Assembly: GCA_002150815.3 (NCBI GenBank)
Contig: NDFF03000065.1
Span: 1 to 64,000, forward strand
Direction of reading: 5' to 3'
DNA length: 64,000 nt
DNA from: Grammothele lineata
Taxonomy: Eukaryota; Basidiomycota; Agaricomycetes; Polyporales; Polyporaceae
In this document: positions 23,622-35,247 of the stretch, piece after piece
How the letters are laid out: each line of letters starts with the position of its first letter
Position numbering within the stretch: position 1 is the first letter of the stretch
Program-made: the position numbers and the translations under genes
Notes under the pieces: generated by a model
Databases searched by the model: none
What the model was told of the DNA's origin: nothing
What the model saw: the letters and a program-made list of their open reading frames with translations, nothing else

Positions 23622-24473
23622 ATGGTCCAGATCGAAGCCGGCAAGACCTACAAAATAACGAACGCCAAGGGCGGGACCGTCCTCGACCTCTCAGGTGGCC
23701 AGGAGTTTTCCCCCATCACTGGCTACGCCTTCCATGGCGGCGAGAACCAGAAAGTGCGTGTTCTACTTCAATCGCCGCTCATGCGCTCAGCCAAGCTGAG
23801 CGGACGTTGTTCCCCACGCATAGTGGAACCTCGAGCCCTCAGGTGACGGTTTCCGGCTGCAAAACCGCGCGACGGGCCTCTTCATCGGCCTCGACGTGGG
23901 CGGTGCGCCTGGGAACTTCACCCCCATCGTCGCGACACGCCAGCCTACCGAGTGGGAGATCCGCGAGCAGGACGGTACATTCCGGTGCGTGTCTATAATG
24001 GTCGTTGCTTTATTCTCGACTCTCGTTGCCAAATTGCTCTCTGCCCCACTCATGCCGGGGATCATGAGGCCTGCGCGGGTGTCGATCATGACGATGGCTG
24101 ACGACGCGACGATCTGCCTCACGTAGAGTGTTCCTCAGGGGCACGGACCTATGCCTCGACCTGAGCGACCACGGGAACCCAAACCCGAGCACCCCAGTCA
24201 CGCTCTGGCAGCAGTGGGAGGGCGGCGACAACCAGACGTGGCGCTTCGAAGAGGGTGAGTTCCATGCCCTGCCTAGCTCGCCCTCGCCCATGCGTTTCGA
24301 GACCATCGGTGCGGTGCGCTGGTATGGCCGCGCATTGAGAGAGGCTCCGTCTGGACGGTCCTTGGCGGGGGTTTCTTCGGCCGCCGTGGTGGCGATCGCG
24401 CTCCGCTTGGGGTCAGGGATGCCAAAATGCGAAGTTAGAATACTGACTTGGACTTCTTGAATACGCAGCCTGA
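23622..24473 (+). CDS. Ricin-B-type beta-trefoil lectin, copy 1
   Basis: Small carbohydrate-binding-like protein of 141 residues. Exons: 23622-23753, 23824-23984, 24127-24254, 24469-24473. It opens with EAGKTYKITNAKGGTVLDLS, typical of fungal ricin-B lectin-fold proteins. QxW motifs are at QKW (43-45, split by intron 1) and near the end at QTWRFEE, and each marks a trefoil repeat core. There is no signal peptide, so it should be cytosolic, like many agaricomycete trefoil lectins (molecular defence or fruit-body lectins in the family at large). There is no second domain, so there is no evidence of a catalytic partner. The terminal coding exon is just five bases (last two bases of an Ala codon plus TGA) after a 214-base intron; the paralog at 27885 has the same design. 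Confidence 0.8.
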
Positions 24474-24846
24474 AACAACGTTGCGGGGAGGTGGGGCAAG
24501 AAACGCGCGCGGAGTGATCGCTGGACTCAACATACGTCTTTACGATCTCACAGCCCGCTGATGGGCCCGTCTGGGTCTGAGTGTATGAGCTCGCCTCCCT
24601 TTTCACGCATTCTATTGGGCTCTTCACTCCATTCAGAATTCGATGCCTTCTGTATGGTGACTAGTCCAGAGGACTCGTCCCCCCACAGGCACTCATGTAG
24701 CATAATCACCGCAATTGACGTTTCGCCACAAGCCGACGCACAGAGAACCACCGTTTCCGCGCGCACGCGTGCCGCCAAGCGTGCCAGAACTCCATCGAAA
24801 AAAAGGTTATCATTCATCTAGAGAAGGTTAAACTCTCTTGACCCTG

Positions 24847-24875
24847 CCTCCGAGGGAGAACTCCCTCCTCGGAGG
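24847..24875. repeat. Short GC-rich hairpin
   Basis: CCTCCGAG and CTCGGAGG form an 8-base perfect stem; within the loop GGAG and CTCC can extend the pairing. It sits about 370 bases after the stop of lectin copy 1. Its role is unknown; it could mark a 3' end or be a remnant of a mobile element end. Confidence 0.5.
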
Positions 24876-27747
24876 CGTCGGCGCGTCATGCGGACGCGGG
24901 CGCGGGCACGCTTCTAGGGTCCGAAGCGCATCGTAGCCCTCGCGTCCTCGCCCGCACCGACAACAGCTTCGCCGGAAGGTCCAGGCCCTACGCCCTGGCC
25001 ACCGCGCACGCAGTACGGAGCGCGGCGGCGGACGCCCGTGTGCACTACAGCCAGGCAGGGCCTCGCGGATGGGCGGTGTCGGACCGGTGCCTGCTGCTGC
25101 ATGTCGGGCTCGTGGCGACCCTGCGAGGCCTTACTGGACAGCAGCAGCCCACGCACCCATCCCGCGCTCGTACTGCCCAGCTCGGCGTCGTCAGCAGACG
25201 TACCGTCGCGCGCTGGCGGGCGCACCGATCTCGATCTTACCGCGTCGTCGTGCACCGCAAGCCGGAGCGGAGGGCCAGATTAGCTCCCCGTGATCAGCAT
25301 TTAGTTGGGGCATGGGATTTTCGCGCGCAATGTGCCTTTTGGCTCAGAACAACGCTCACGCGGGAAGACTTACCACAGAGGGGATACGGAGAATCCACCC
25401 GGAGCCGCACCGCCGACGAAAGCCATAGCGCGACGCTCGACTGTCCCTCGACGAATGGATGTGTTGACGATGGCGATGGCGATTACGATGGGCGAGCCTC
25501 GACTACGCGAAGTCTTTCTCTGGCTCGCACTCGGGCGACGTCTCCGGGGGTACAAGGGTACGTCCTTCCTGCGCTCTTGTTGCTGGGCGACCCGGCCCCG
25601 TCACACCACCACGGCTTCAGGCCCGACTGCGGTTGTGGGGCATGAGTTGTCTAGGGCCTAGAGCTGCATGCGCGCACATGCATCTCCACTTCGCGCCCTG
25701 GGCCTCGAGGCTACGCACTGCTAACGGATCCAGCTCGCTCGCCGAGCGGCGCGAGTGGTCATGCCGGATGTATGTGGGCGCTCGTCCGCGATCGCCGTGC
25801 GGCGACGCAGCCGCGAACCTATGAAGCTCTGTAGGTTTGGGCGTTCGCGTTCTGGGCCAAGTAAAGTGCTCTACAGGCGTGTGTTGGTCAGTGCGCCCAG
25901 GCTCCACAATTTCGATCTGCTAGTGCCGCCCGCCAACGAATATTGCGCTCTCCGACAACCTTCAGCCTCACCGTTCCGGGATCGACGTCGCCTGATCCTC
26001 GAGGCAACGTCACTGGGCCCCGGGCCGGCCCGGGGATCGCCTCTTGCTTGTCGAATTGGTTTGCCCGACATTGTGCGACTCGCGCTGATCCCGGATAAGA
26101 TCAACTAACAACGCCTCCAGGCCAATGGCGAGGGCCACCGACTGGAGGCGCCACGGCGGCAGGTGCGGCTCGAGAGGTTAGCACTGAACACCGGACGACG
26201 GAGCGCGTACCGCTCTCTTTGACGTGCTGTGGGCTGTCCACCAATCATATGTAGCCAGGTCACCGCGGCGCCAGTGGAAACATAAGGGTTTCTCCTGTGG
26301 TACCGCAAGACATGTCAGGCGTCCTGGTCATGCATCACTCCCGTTCGCTCAGCGTCGTTCTGAGTCCGACTCGGATCGCCAGAGAGATTGGGGTGCGATT
26401 GACACGGCTTATTTGCCGGTGGAGCGAACGCCCACATTAGCGAGAACGAACCCTCGTTCGTCCGGGTCATGCACTGGGCTGGGAGAGATTGTTTACTGGT
26501 GACCTTCAAGCAGCCTCTGGGTCAGCGTTCTGCGTTTCTGTGGAAGGTCATGAGCACCTCCAGTGGGAACGCAAGGTGGGAACAACTTGCCTTCGGGGGG
26601 CGCGGCGCAGTACCGCTCACCCTACGGCGAGTTGAGCACGGGGGGCGTTCTGTGAAGCGCAGCGCCAACTGCCCGGTCTGGCAGGACATTGACCGATAGA
26701 TTACGAGCTTCTGCGACACCGGCTGCGTGGCATGAACTCGTTGCTCGCGGGCGCGAAAAGAGTTCGAGGAAGTCCGCATTCCTCGCTGGACCTGATAAAC
26801 GGCAGAGCCAGTGTGATAAGCCTAGGGCGCGTGGTGTCCGCGCGGCGAAGGGCCACTGACGGAATGCCCGGTGCTGAAATCTCCTCCACAGGCACACTTT
26901 CCCCGCGGGACGTTTGTCGCTGAGGTATGGGATGAACGTGGCCTATTGCGTATCGCTGGACTCGACGTCCTTTCCATTTCACGGAAAGCTGACCAGCGCC
27001 CCGAGCTTGGGACGCTCAATCTTACATAGGCGCTCAAAGCGTCATGTCGCGCCACGCGCTGAATGTGGTAAACGTTGAGCTTTGGTGCGTACAAAGATGA
27101 TGCATGGGTAATATCAACACGTACACCAATCGCCGCTATCGTGGACGCCTCGTTCTCTGCTACACGCCTACGACGGATCAAGTTCACGCGCGTGTGTAAT
27201 GGAGAGCAACGCACCGCCGGCTGAATTCGAAACGCGCACGCACCCGCGAACGCGGGCAGCTGGTAGATCGCAATCTCGATACGTGAGGGCTGCAAGGACC
27301 AGCTTAAACGTCGTCGTGTTGTGCATCACCCGCGGTCCTGGATCTTCGCCCCTCATTATCCGGTGGAACATTCAGTCCCGGTGCGGGGGCCGGCTAGAGA
27401 ACCGCGCTCTTTGAGCTGGCGCAGTATGGCCCGCGCAGTAATTGGCAGCCACTGGGCGAGTCCGGCGGCAGCAGATGACTATCCTCTGCACCGCTCGAGC
27501 GAGTCCGCGCCTTGAGCTTCGTACCCCAAATGAAGCCTAACAGCCTGAGACCTATGGCGGAGAGTCGTCAGCGCATCATCACGACTCGCGGGAGCCTGGG
27601 CCTCGGCTCGAGAATTGTCTGCCCGGCGTACGTACGTGTGGTCCCTCGATCGCTGGAAGCGGGGTAACCCAGATCGAGGTAAACGTCCACCTGAATCGGC
27701 GCTTGAGATGTGCGTGAGGGGATGCACAGCACCCTGCATGAAGACGT

Positions 27748-27755
27748 ATAAAGGG
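27748..27755 (+). promoter_or_regulatory. TATA box of the second lectin gene
   Basis: TATAAAGG, a near-consensus TATA element, lies about 135 bases before the ATG at 27885. Confidence 0.5.
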
Positions 27756-27884
27756 GACTAGGGTGAGTGCCTGGATTGTCCAACCCCCACATCGAGCACT
27801 GCATATACTCGGCTTTGAGGTCCACTGACCCCCGACGCCACCACAACATCCCCGCCACACACCATCAACGCCAAGCATCCCAGT

Positions 27885-28510
27885 ATGTCGGCTCAGATCA
27901 AGCCCGGCCACACCTACAAGCTCGTCAACGCCTTCACCCGTACCGTGCTCGACCTCTCGATGGCAGATTTCAAGTCCGTGTCTGGAGGGCCGTGGGACAG
28001 CAGCGACAACCAGAAGGTACCGTTAAGCAGTATCTGATGTAATGGCAGCTGACTCACGTTTTACTCTTGCAGTGGGTGGCGGAGCGTGCTCGTTCGTCGT
28101 CCCAGGCTGCTGAGACGACACGATGGACGTTTCGTAGTGTCGCTACGGGCCTTTACCTCAGCGTGGAGGCATTGCGTACAGGGGCGCACATCGTCGCCAC
28201 GCGCGACGAGACAGAATGGGATGTCCGTGCTGACCGTGAAGACCCGTCGACCATTCGGTGTGTCCCCTTCTCCCGTGCCCGCACGGCCAGTGATTCTGAC
28301 ACAGAATCCAGGATTGCCGTGCCGAACGGACGGTTAAGTGTCCAATTAGGCGATAGGTCTCCGAGTCCGGCCGCAGGCACGCCGGTGAAGCTTTGGGACG
28401 CGAAGGACGGCGCGGAGCAACGCTGGCGGTTCGAGGAAGGTGAGTATGCGCAACCAGCTTGCAATGATGTAACGCAGAAGCACTGACTCAAATTCGTTTT
28501 GAAAGTCTGA
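27885..28510 (+). CDS. Ricin-B-type beta-trefoil lectin, copy 2
   Basis: Paralog of the lectin gene at 23622; 149 residues. Exons: 27885-28016, 28073-28257, 28312-28439, 28506-28510. Exons 1 (132 bases) and 3 (128 bases) have exactly the lengths of copy 1, and the 5-base terminal exon (TC TGA) is again present, which is the reason for choosing this 3' end. The start reads MSAQIKPGHTYKLVNAFTRT; QKW is at 43-45 and EQRWRFEE near the end. The second intron (54 bases) is a multiple of three without stop, so it could be read through, but the paralog and its splice sites support removal. No signal peptide. The two copies are diverged (only scattered identical residues), so the duplication is old. 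The sugar ligand is unknown. Confidence 0.75.
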
Positions 28511-30214
28511 GCACGTTCATGTGCACGTTCCTTCATTGTTGTTCCTGGCGTTCGCGCGGCCGCCTCCAAGGCCGAGGGAAGCCTCAACACGACCGGATTC
28601 TGGGTAGATTCAGTTGTCGGGCGTTCCGTTCTATCCTCTGACCTCCACGCATTCATGGACTTTCCTTCTGTTGGCATTTGTATTGGACTTCTTAGCACGT
28701 GAACCTGGGATGTGAGTGCCCTGAGTACATACGTCTCGTTGTACAAGTGGCGTGGATGCAATAGTACCTACTTATTCTTCATCTGCAGAGAGATTCGGCT
28801 CGGAGGTCCTTGAATGGATGGTAGTCTAGCGCTAACCCCTTGGTATCTCACTGTATTCAGGCGTCAAAGTCGGGCTGCGCTTACTTCGGAGCGTAAGGGT
28901 CCTACTCGCCGACGGCGTTAACAGTTGTGAGAATATGCGAAGCAGAGATGTACGTTACTGCAATCAATTTTCGAGAGCTTGACGAGATAACTGCTTTCAG
29001 GAGAAAACGTGGCATGTTACGGAAGGGAGTCAACTTGGCAGGACCCGTCCACGAGGATACTTCCAGGCGTCAACGATTGCCACGCGCCCTTGATAGTCTC
29101 GACGGCGACATAATCGAATTGGGCCACATTCGAGGACCGGAGAACGCTAACTCTCACGGAAAATAGATATGTGCGCCACGATGCTTTTGCCCCATATTTG
29201 ATTGGTGGAGACGGGAGCCGTTGGATGTCCATCCGAGCGCAAGGCGTCCGGCTTCAGTACTTCTTCCTGGAGAAGGGCGGAGCGTCCACTTGAACCATGA
29301 CGATATCCCCGCGCCTGTAGGGGTAAAGATAACAGTGAATGGGGACAGGGCGCGCAGTAAACGAACGTCAAAGATACCAGACGGCGCGGGGAGGTGGAGT
29401 GGATTCAACGCGGTGCGGCGACCTCAGGTAGACAGGTTGGGCGCGCTGGTTGCTCGAAATGCCTTCGACGCGATCGCTTCCCATGGTGGGTGTCGGGACT
29501 TCCATGACAATCCTGCACGCGAACAAGGCGTTAGATCAGCTCGGTTAATGCGCGTAGGAGAGACTCTGGGCTATTCCGTACCTGACCGATGTCCCTGTAT
29601 CGTGTCGTAACCACGTTGGATGGGTGAGGTGTGATTGCGTTGTCGACTGTAAGTCGGTAGCTGTTTCTGGTTCGGCAGCGTTAGGATCTTGCAGGGACGC
29701 TGTAACGCATGAGGTGGTCTAGAGTTGGCCCGGAAGTCGGAAATTGGGATATAGTAGAGAGGACATCCATTTACTCTCGGATAGGAGAACTTCAATGGAC
29801 ATTCAACTGGTGATTTTGACGGCCATGATTGTCTGTGGCGACGATACAATATGAGGGGAGATTAGCGCAAGGTTTTGACTAGCCAGACGCTCACCTGCCA
29901 ATGTATTGCGGGAACACGACGGAGCGCGAGAGAAGCGTTGATGACGGCTGAGATCAAGGGAAGAACGTCGCCCGCCACGGATGAAAAGGCAAGAAGGCAT
30001 GACGTCACTACGTCTAGCCCAACTCGAAGTTGAAAGTACAAGGATATAAGTAATTACATGCAACGCCAAGTAACGCAATAGGACAACGCGACGGATACTA
30101 GCAAGAGACGGCAAAATACAGATCAATGGAAGTGAATTCTCTGCGCCTCTGGAAAATACGCGTATGAGCAGGTGAAGCAGAAAAGCAAGTTTCGGCGAAT
30201 TATATGCGCGCCCT
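28511..30214. other. 1.7 kb intergenic, nothing secure
   Basis: It lies between lectin copy 2 and the 3' end of the TFIIS gene. A minus-strand stretch at 29154-29330 after a good CTACAG acceptor (reading GISSWFKWTLRPSP) is exon-like but has no partner exons. I do not call a gene. Confidence 0.4.
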
Positions 30215-31605
30215 CTACGAGAACTTCCATCTTATGCGGTGAAGCTATGTTAATAATGTATCCGGCACTGCACGCATAAAGGACTGACCTATTATTACAT
30301 ACAGTACAGCTGAAAGTAACAGGATGTCAGTATACGCGCGTGATTCATGTCTAAGGTATACGCACGTCACAAACGTCTATTGTGGGGGTGATATCAGCAC
30401 GTCAGTTTCATGGTCAGGTTGGGAAAGAGAGCTAGAAGACGTACTGTCATCGGCTCATCGGCACTACGGGTCTGTGCTTGGCGGTATCGACACTTCCGTT
30501 GTTTGCACCGACCACATTGGAATGCATCCGTCTCAGCCTCTTGCTCGCCCGCGCCCAGCGTCTTGAACAGGTTTTCCTCCGCAATCCTGGCGTTCGCTGC
30601 CTTACGCTCCTCGGAAGCCATGTCCTGTTACAATTGCCGGTCAGAGCTTGTAGTGCATATAGAGTCAATGAAGCTCACAGCAGAGCTCATTCGACAGAAC
30701 TTCGAAATCGCAAGATCGCCGGAAACTACACTCGCACGGAGGCCAGGATTGTTCTTGTCTTTCAGGTTTACGTACAGGGAGCGGATTTTAGCCTTGTAAG
30801 CTGCGGTCGTTCCACCATTGTCTGACAAGACGGTCTTCTCGATATCCTTTGCGCGCGTTAAGACGAGTTCACTCGCTACGCCAGTGGGTTGACCATGAAT
30901 TATGTTCTGGTGTGCAAAACACAAAGTCGGAAGAACTTACGTGCTCCAGAGTCAAAGACAAGAGAATCGTAGATCAACTCTGCACACTTGTCTCGCGTCT
31001 TGTCTCCAGTGTATTCGACCTTCATGCCGTCGGCTTTCGCAGAACGAGTGTCTGCCTTGCCACCGGGTGTGGACGCTGTGGGCGTGATGGGAGTGGAGGG
31101 ACCGGCATTGGAAGAGCTTGCAGCAGTCTTCTTCGTGGCTTGTATACGTCGGAGTGTAAGTACGAGGTGAGGAGTTGGTCCTACGACACGCACCTGACGA
31201 TTTTGACCCGCCCTTTCCGCCACCCGACGCCTGCTTTTCACGCTCAACCTCATTCTTCCACTTCTTTACGATCTCCTTCGCGAGTTCTGACACTTGCTTG
31301 GAAGAGTGGGACCGAAGTTTGCCGACTGCGAGACCAGCTTTGCTTTCCTGTTAAGAGGCAGAGTATTGAGAACCGGTCGGAGGGAACGCCACTGAAAGAC
31401 ATACTCGAAGGACAGCCTCCGTGATCTTCGCCTGCTGCTTGAGAGTGGTGAGGATAGTTACAATCTCCTGTTGGTATGGCAGAAGTCATGAGCAACGTGA
31501 AAACGGAGCGAACGGGGAGGCCATAGGGGGATCGCTACGCACCTCGCTGGTCGAGGCCGTGTTCAACGATTTGACTAGCGGCTTGAGCTCCGACGCGGCG
31601 GACAT
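30215..31605 (-). CDS. DST1: Transcription elongation factor TFIIS
   Basis: RNA polymerase II cleavage-stimulating factor, nuclear, 300 residues. Exons: 31605-31543, 31467-31405, 31347-31194, 31138-30941, 30875-30679, 30624-30445, 30376-30366, 30309-30289, 30230-30215. The N-terminal LW/TFIIS-N domain (about 1-80) contains LKQQAKITEAVL and KLRSHSSKQVSELAKEIVKK. The central domain binding Pol II follows (about 130-245; RDKCAELIYDSL, RAKDIEKTVLSDN, NLKDKNNPGLR). The C-terminal zinc ribbon has C262, C265, C290 and C293, the catalytic acidic pair D281-E282 in RSADEPMT, and the terminal WKFS. The last 16 residues are spread over three tiny exons of 11, 21 and 16 bases; their order, phase and the conserved TFVTCTVCNNRWKFS ending make this assignment firm. 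Naive reading of the large exon alone would lose two zinc ligands. It is transcribed divergently from the prp46 gene. Confidence 0.93.
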
Positions 31606-31930
31606 GTTTGCTGCTGTCTACGTCGTTCGGGACGGTGCACGGCGCGCAATTCCCTCACTTCCCTATGTAGTCAGCAGCGACAAACGCGACACCCTCGATG
31701 TCGACACCGTCGCATACGTTGGCGAGGCGCAACACCGACGCGCCCCTATCGCGTGAGGGCACTGTATGCTGACTAAGCGCTCCAAATACAGGCAAATAGC
31801 GCGCTCGACGGCGGGCGCGTTGAGCTCGCTGTCGGCGCCACCGTCCTGGAACGTCTTGCTTCACCGCAAAGTCCCCTTCAACCTCTCTTTCTGCCTTTCC
31901 GCTACCTCCAAAGGTCGTCACCATTCTCCC
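31606..31930. promoter_or_regulatory. Shared divergent promoter of TFIIS and prp46
   Basis: Only 325 bases separate the two start codons, so the two core promoters must share this segment. A TSS-near TATA box is not evident, as expected for housekeeping genes. Confidence 0.6.
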
Positions 31931-33529
31931 ATGACTTCTTCACTACCACCTTTGAACCCGCTCCTCCAAATATGCGGGAAACGAACTCGGGACATCTTTG
32001 CGTCGGGCCTGGATGACTCGCTGAAGGACGAGGAAAAGAGGTGCGTGCGTAGTGTGCTGGATGTAGTAGTCACCCTTTCCTTATCCTTGTGCACACTTGT
32101 TCTCTTAGTGCGCGGATACGGTTGTCCGTGAAAATGAACGATGAGTTCAAGGAAGTCAGACAGCTCCCTCCTTCTCTCCTTGCCCAGCAAGGCCCGGTCG
32201 GCCCTACACGGCCAAAGGAACAGCGTAAGATGATTACTGCAGGACGTGAGCGACTCCCGTCGTTGTTCCTCCTGTTCGCGTTCTAATGTTGGCATACAGC
32301 GAGCTCAGACACCGGGCGAATGATCGCGCAAATAGATAATACCCCCATACCCGAGCCCTCAACATTCACTTCCAACACAAACCTTACGCGCGCTCTCCAG
32401 CTCCATAAAACTACACGGACAGTCAAGCCGACGTACCATCCGCCATGGAAGCTCGTCCGCGTCATTTCAGGGCACCTGGGTTGGGTACGCAGTGTCGCTG
32501 TGGAGCCAGGAAACAAATGGTTCGCGACGGGTGCAGGAGATCGTGTGATCAAGATTTGGGACCTGGCTTCCGGAGAGCTAAAGCTGTCGCTGACGGGCCA
32601 TATCTCGACTGTGCGCGGGTTGGCGGTATCGTCGAGACACCCGTACTTGTTTTCATGCGGAGAGGACAAGGTGAGTTCACATGTTGCCGCATATATGTAC
32701 ATCAATCCGACCTTTCTGCGCTCTAGATGGTAAAGTGCTGGGATCTCGAGGCGAACAAAGTCATCCGGCACTACCATGGTCATTTGTCCGGCGTGTATGC
32801 TATGAGCCTGCACCCGACACTTGATATTCTCGTAACCTCCGGTCGTGACGCATCCGCTCGTGTATGGGACATGCGAACAAAGGCCCAGGTTCATGTTCTT
32901 TCTGGCCACACGGCGACGGTTGCGGACGTACAGTGTCAGGAATCGGACCCACAGGTCATCACTGGTAGTATGGACTCAACGGTCCGGTGCGTCTCCTTCA
33001 CCTCTGTTTGATGGGTTTGTGTCTTACGTTTCGTATGCGGTCAGTCTGTGGGACCTCGCGGCAGGCAAGACCATGGTGACACTCACCCACCACAAAAAAT
33101 CTGTTCGCGCGCTCGCCATTCACCCAACCGAGTACACGTTTGCGTCTGCGTCCGCAGGTGGCAACAACATCAAGAAGTGGAAATGTCCAGAGGGCGCGTT
33201 CGTCTTCAACTTCGCCGGCCACAATGCGATCATCAACACCCTCTCCGTCAACTCGGAAGGCGTCTTCTTCTCCGGAGGCGACAATGGCACGCTCACGCTC
33301 TGGGACTGGAATACGGGCACTGCGTTCCAAAATATGGACGACATCCCCCAACCCGGCTCGCTGGAGGCTGAGGCTGGTGTATTCTGCTCGACATTCGACG
33401 TTACAGGGACTCGGTTGATCACAGGTGGCGCGGATAAGACTATCAAGGTGCGTATTGGTTTTCTCCTCCATATAATGCGACGTTGGTTGAACGCATGATC
33501 AGGTCTATGCCGAGCAATCTGGCCAGTAA
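31931..33529 (+). CDS. prp46: Pre-mRNA splicing factor Prp46/PLRG1 (WD40)
   Basis: WD40 subunit of the Prp19/NineTeen complex, present in activated spliceosomes; nuclear; 435 residues. Exons: 31931-32040, 32109-32245, 32300-32670, 32727-32986, 33045-33447, 33503-33529. The N-terminal third is poorly structured. Then come about seven WD repeats with the expected GH-WD pairs: [88 protein letters not shown] and [13 protein letters not shown] at the C-terminus. The sequence [15 protein letters not shown] is characteristic of the PLRG1 clade rather than generic WD40 proteins. All phases match. The last exon is 27 bases. Confidence 0.95.
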
Positions 33530-34252
33530 CGGACATGTTACTTGTACTGTTATCCTACATGTATTGTATTTTTCCGCTGCTGGTTTAGACATGCTATCCA
33601 TCCGCGTATTTCCGCCAGTCATTCTGATTTGTTCGTTCCCTGTCGAGCAATGGTCGACGTAAGTCGCGCTCTCCTTCGACCCTCCAATCTCACGTGGATT
33701 GCAGAGTCACCCTTTGATATGACCTGGCGCGACGTCGCATCCATGATGTGCATATACGAGCAATGTCGAGCACTCGTCTCATCGCTTACAAGAATTGACG
33801 AGGACCGTGGTTGCGGTTTCCTTTGAACTAACTATGAGGTGTTACTTGAGGCTCACTAGGGTTCGTAGCAGGTGTATTGCTCTCATCTCGAAAGAACTCC
33901 TCGACTTCCTCCTGCACTCGCGTGATCGCCCATTTCCAGTGGTCCCTACGCTCGTCGCTTGTTGGCCACCCGCACGTACGCCGCCATCACTTGTCCCGGG
34001 CAAAGACAGCCGAAGAAGGTCTTCGTACGCTCAACCTCCCGCGAGATCTTCAATCGCGAACGCACCTCAGGCCCTTCACCCCTTCATATCACTCAGAACT
34101 TCCGCTTTATTGGCTCAATACCCAGCAACTCGAATGCGGCGTGATAGCTGGGAAGGATGCATCTTCATGTGCATAATAAACATCCTTTCCTCACACTACT
34201 AGGTGAGGCATTGCTGCACAGGGCCGGTGACTTGATTTCACATTTCCTATAG
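33530..34252. other. Border between housekeeping genes and the accessory cluster
   Basis: It holds the 3' flank of prp46. On the minus strand near 33972-34010 a CPGQ-like segment before a TACGTGCG donor-like sequence recalls the end of GNAT exon 3, but the match is too short to call. No intact gene is present. Confidence 0.4.
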
Positions 34253-34450
34253 GAGGACAAAGTGGCCCAAGGTACAAAGGCGACATGTTCGAGATTGAAT
34301 ACGCCGAACGGAACATATACCGGTACGACCCCGCGCTGATGCGCGCCGACTACCAGTGCACGGTCATTACGATGGCGCTGTTCTAGCTTGTGCGTTCATG
34401 AAGGCGGAGAGGATAGGCGTGGCGCTCGAACTCACCGCGTCGTTGGCGAT
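34253..34450 (+). pseudogene. GNAT acetyltransferase relic (exon 5 fragment)
   Basis: After a preserved acceptor (CCTATAG) the sequence matches exon 5 of the cluster GNAT genes base by base in part. MFEIEYAERN aligns with MFGIAEAERN, and RADYQ with RADYQ. The acetyl-CoA loop (QGKGVAKAMF in intact copies) is destroyed, a TAG at 34384-34386 replaces the Gln codon of MFQL, and a frameshift at about 34397 precedes a remnant KAERIGVALELT matching AARIGATVALTT. No upstream exons 1-4 are found in order. It marks a sixth, dead member of the family at the cluster edge. Confidence 0.7.
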
Positions 34451-35247
34451 TTTGATGCGTCTTGAACGAGAACAAGGGACAAGAGGCGGCTACTTAACCG
34501 CTCCGTTCATGATGGCGCGAAGAATCTCGAATGCGGCTTTCTAGCTGTGCGCTTCTCTTGCTTCTCCTTCGAACATGACGCTCATACCCTTCCGCTCTTG
34601 GTATCGATGTGCATGTAGGGCTCGTGTGCTATTGCACTCGTTCTAGCGGGGTATATGGCGTCTTGCAAAACGCCCTCCAATCACCAGGCCACCTCCGCCC
34701 TCCACGCGACCACGTCCCTCTCGCCGACATCTTCAAAGCTTCTCTGCACACAGCCGCTCCAGTCTTACCGAGCACTTCTAGCAGCGGGCGCGGACCGAGC
34801 GCTGAGCGCTAGGAACTGCGCCGCGCGCTGGAAGCCGCGCGTGCCCATCTTCGCCGCGGCCGTTCTCACATCGTCCCGCCATCACACCTGGTAGTTCCCC
34901 GAACAACGCCAGCGCAGGCCAGCGCGTCGCGTGCTGACGAGCGCGGACCTTGTACTGCAGAACGTCTTCCCGCGAAAAGCGACGCGCGACGGGCGCGGAA
35001 GAAGCCAGGGCGTATTTACGCGCAAGTGCGCGCCTCACGTCTTGATGCGGGCATCATCGCTCCCCGCGAGCGGTGAGCCGGCCACTTGCTCGGGCTTCTT
35101 GAGCTCTTCCGTTCTCCGATTATGATTTTCTCATGTCACCACTTTCATGCGCCCGACTAGCCGAGGGGTACATATCCTTCCAGGAACGTCAGCGGTCGGG
35201 CACACCTCCGCCTCCTCGACCAGCCACAGTTGTGATAGCTTACCAGC
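34451..35247. other. Upstream of GNAT-1, no gene called
   Basis: GC-rich at 34.7-35.1 kb, with an 86-codon minus-strand open frame (34778-35038) of arginine- and alanine-rich composition and no family match. Possibly a decayed gene. Confidence 0.35.

Larger units (their letters stand above)
24474..27884. other. 3.4 kb between the two lectin genes, no supported gene
   Basis: It includes a hairpin at 24847-24875 and a GC-rich block at about 24880-25660 with overlapping open frames on both strands. One plus frame reads like protein (for example ALATAHAVRSAAADARVHYS), but I cannot place it in a family or build exons. The rest, 25.8-27.7 kb, has no recognisable coding, RNA or mobile element. Confidence 0.4.

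Noticed and set aside
33972..34040. Minus-strand CPGQ-like stretch and following exon-like sequence resembling GNAT exons 3-4
   Set aside because: Only about ten residues match and stops interrupt the frame upstream; not enough to call a second relic.
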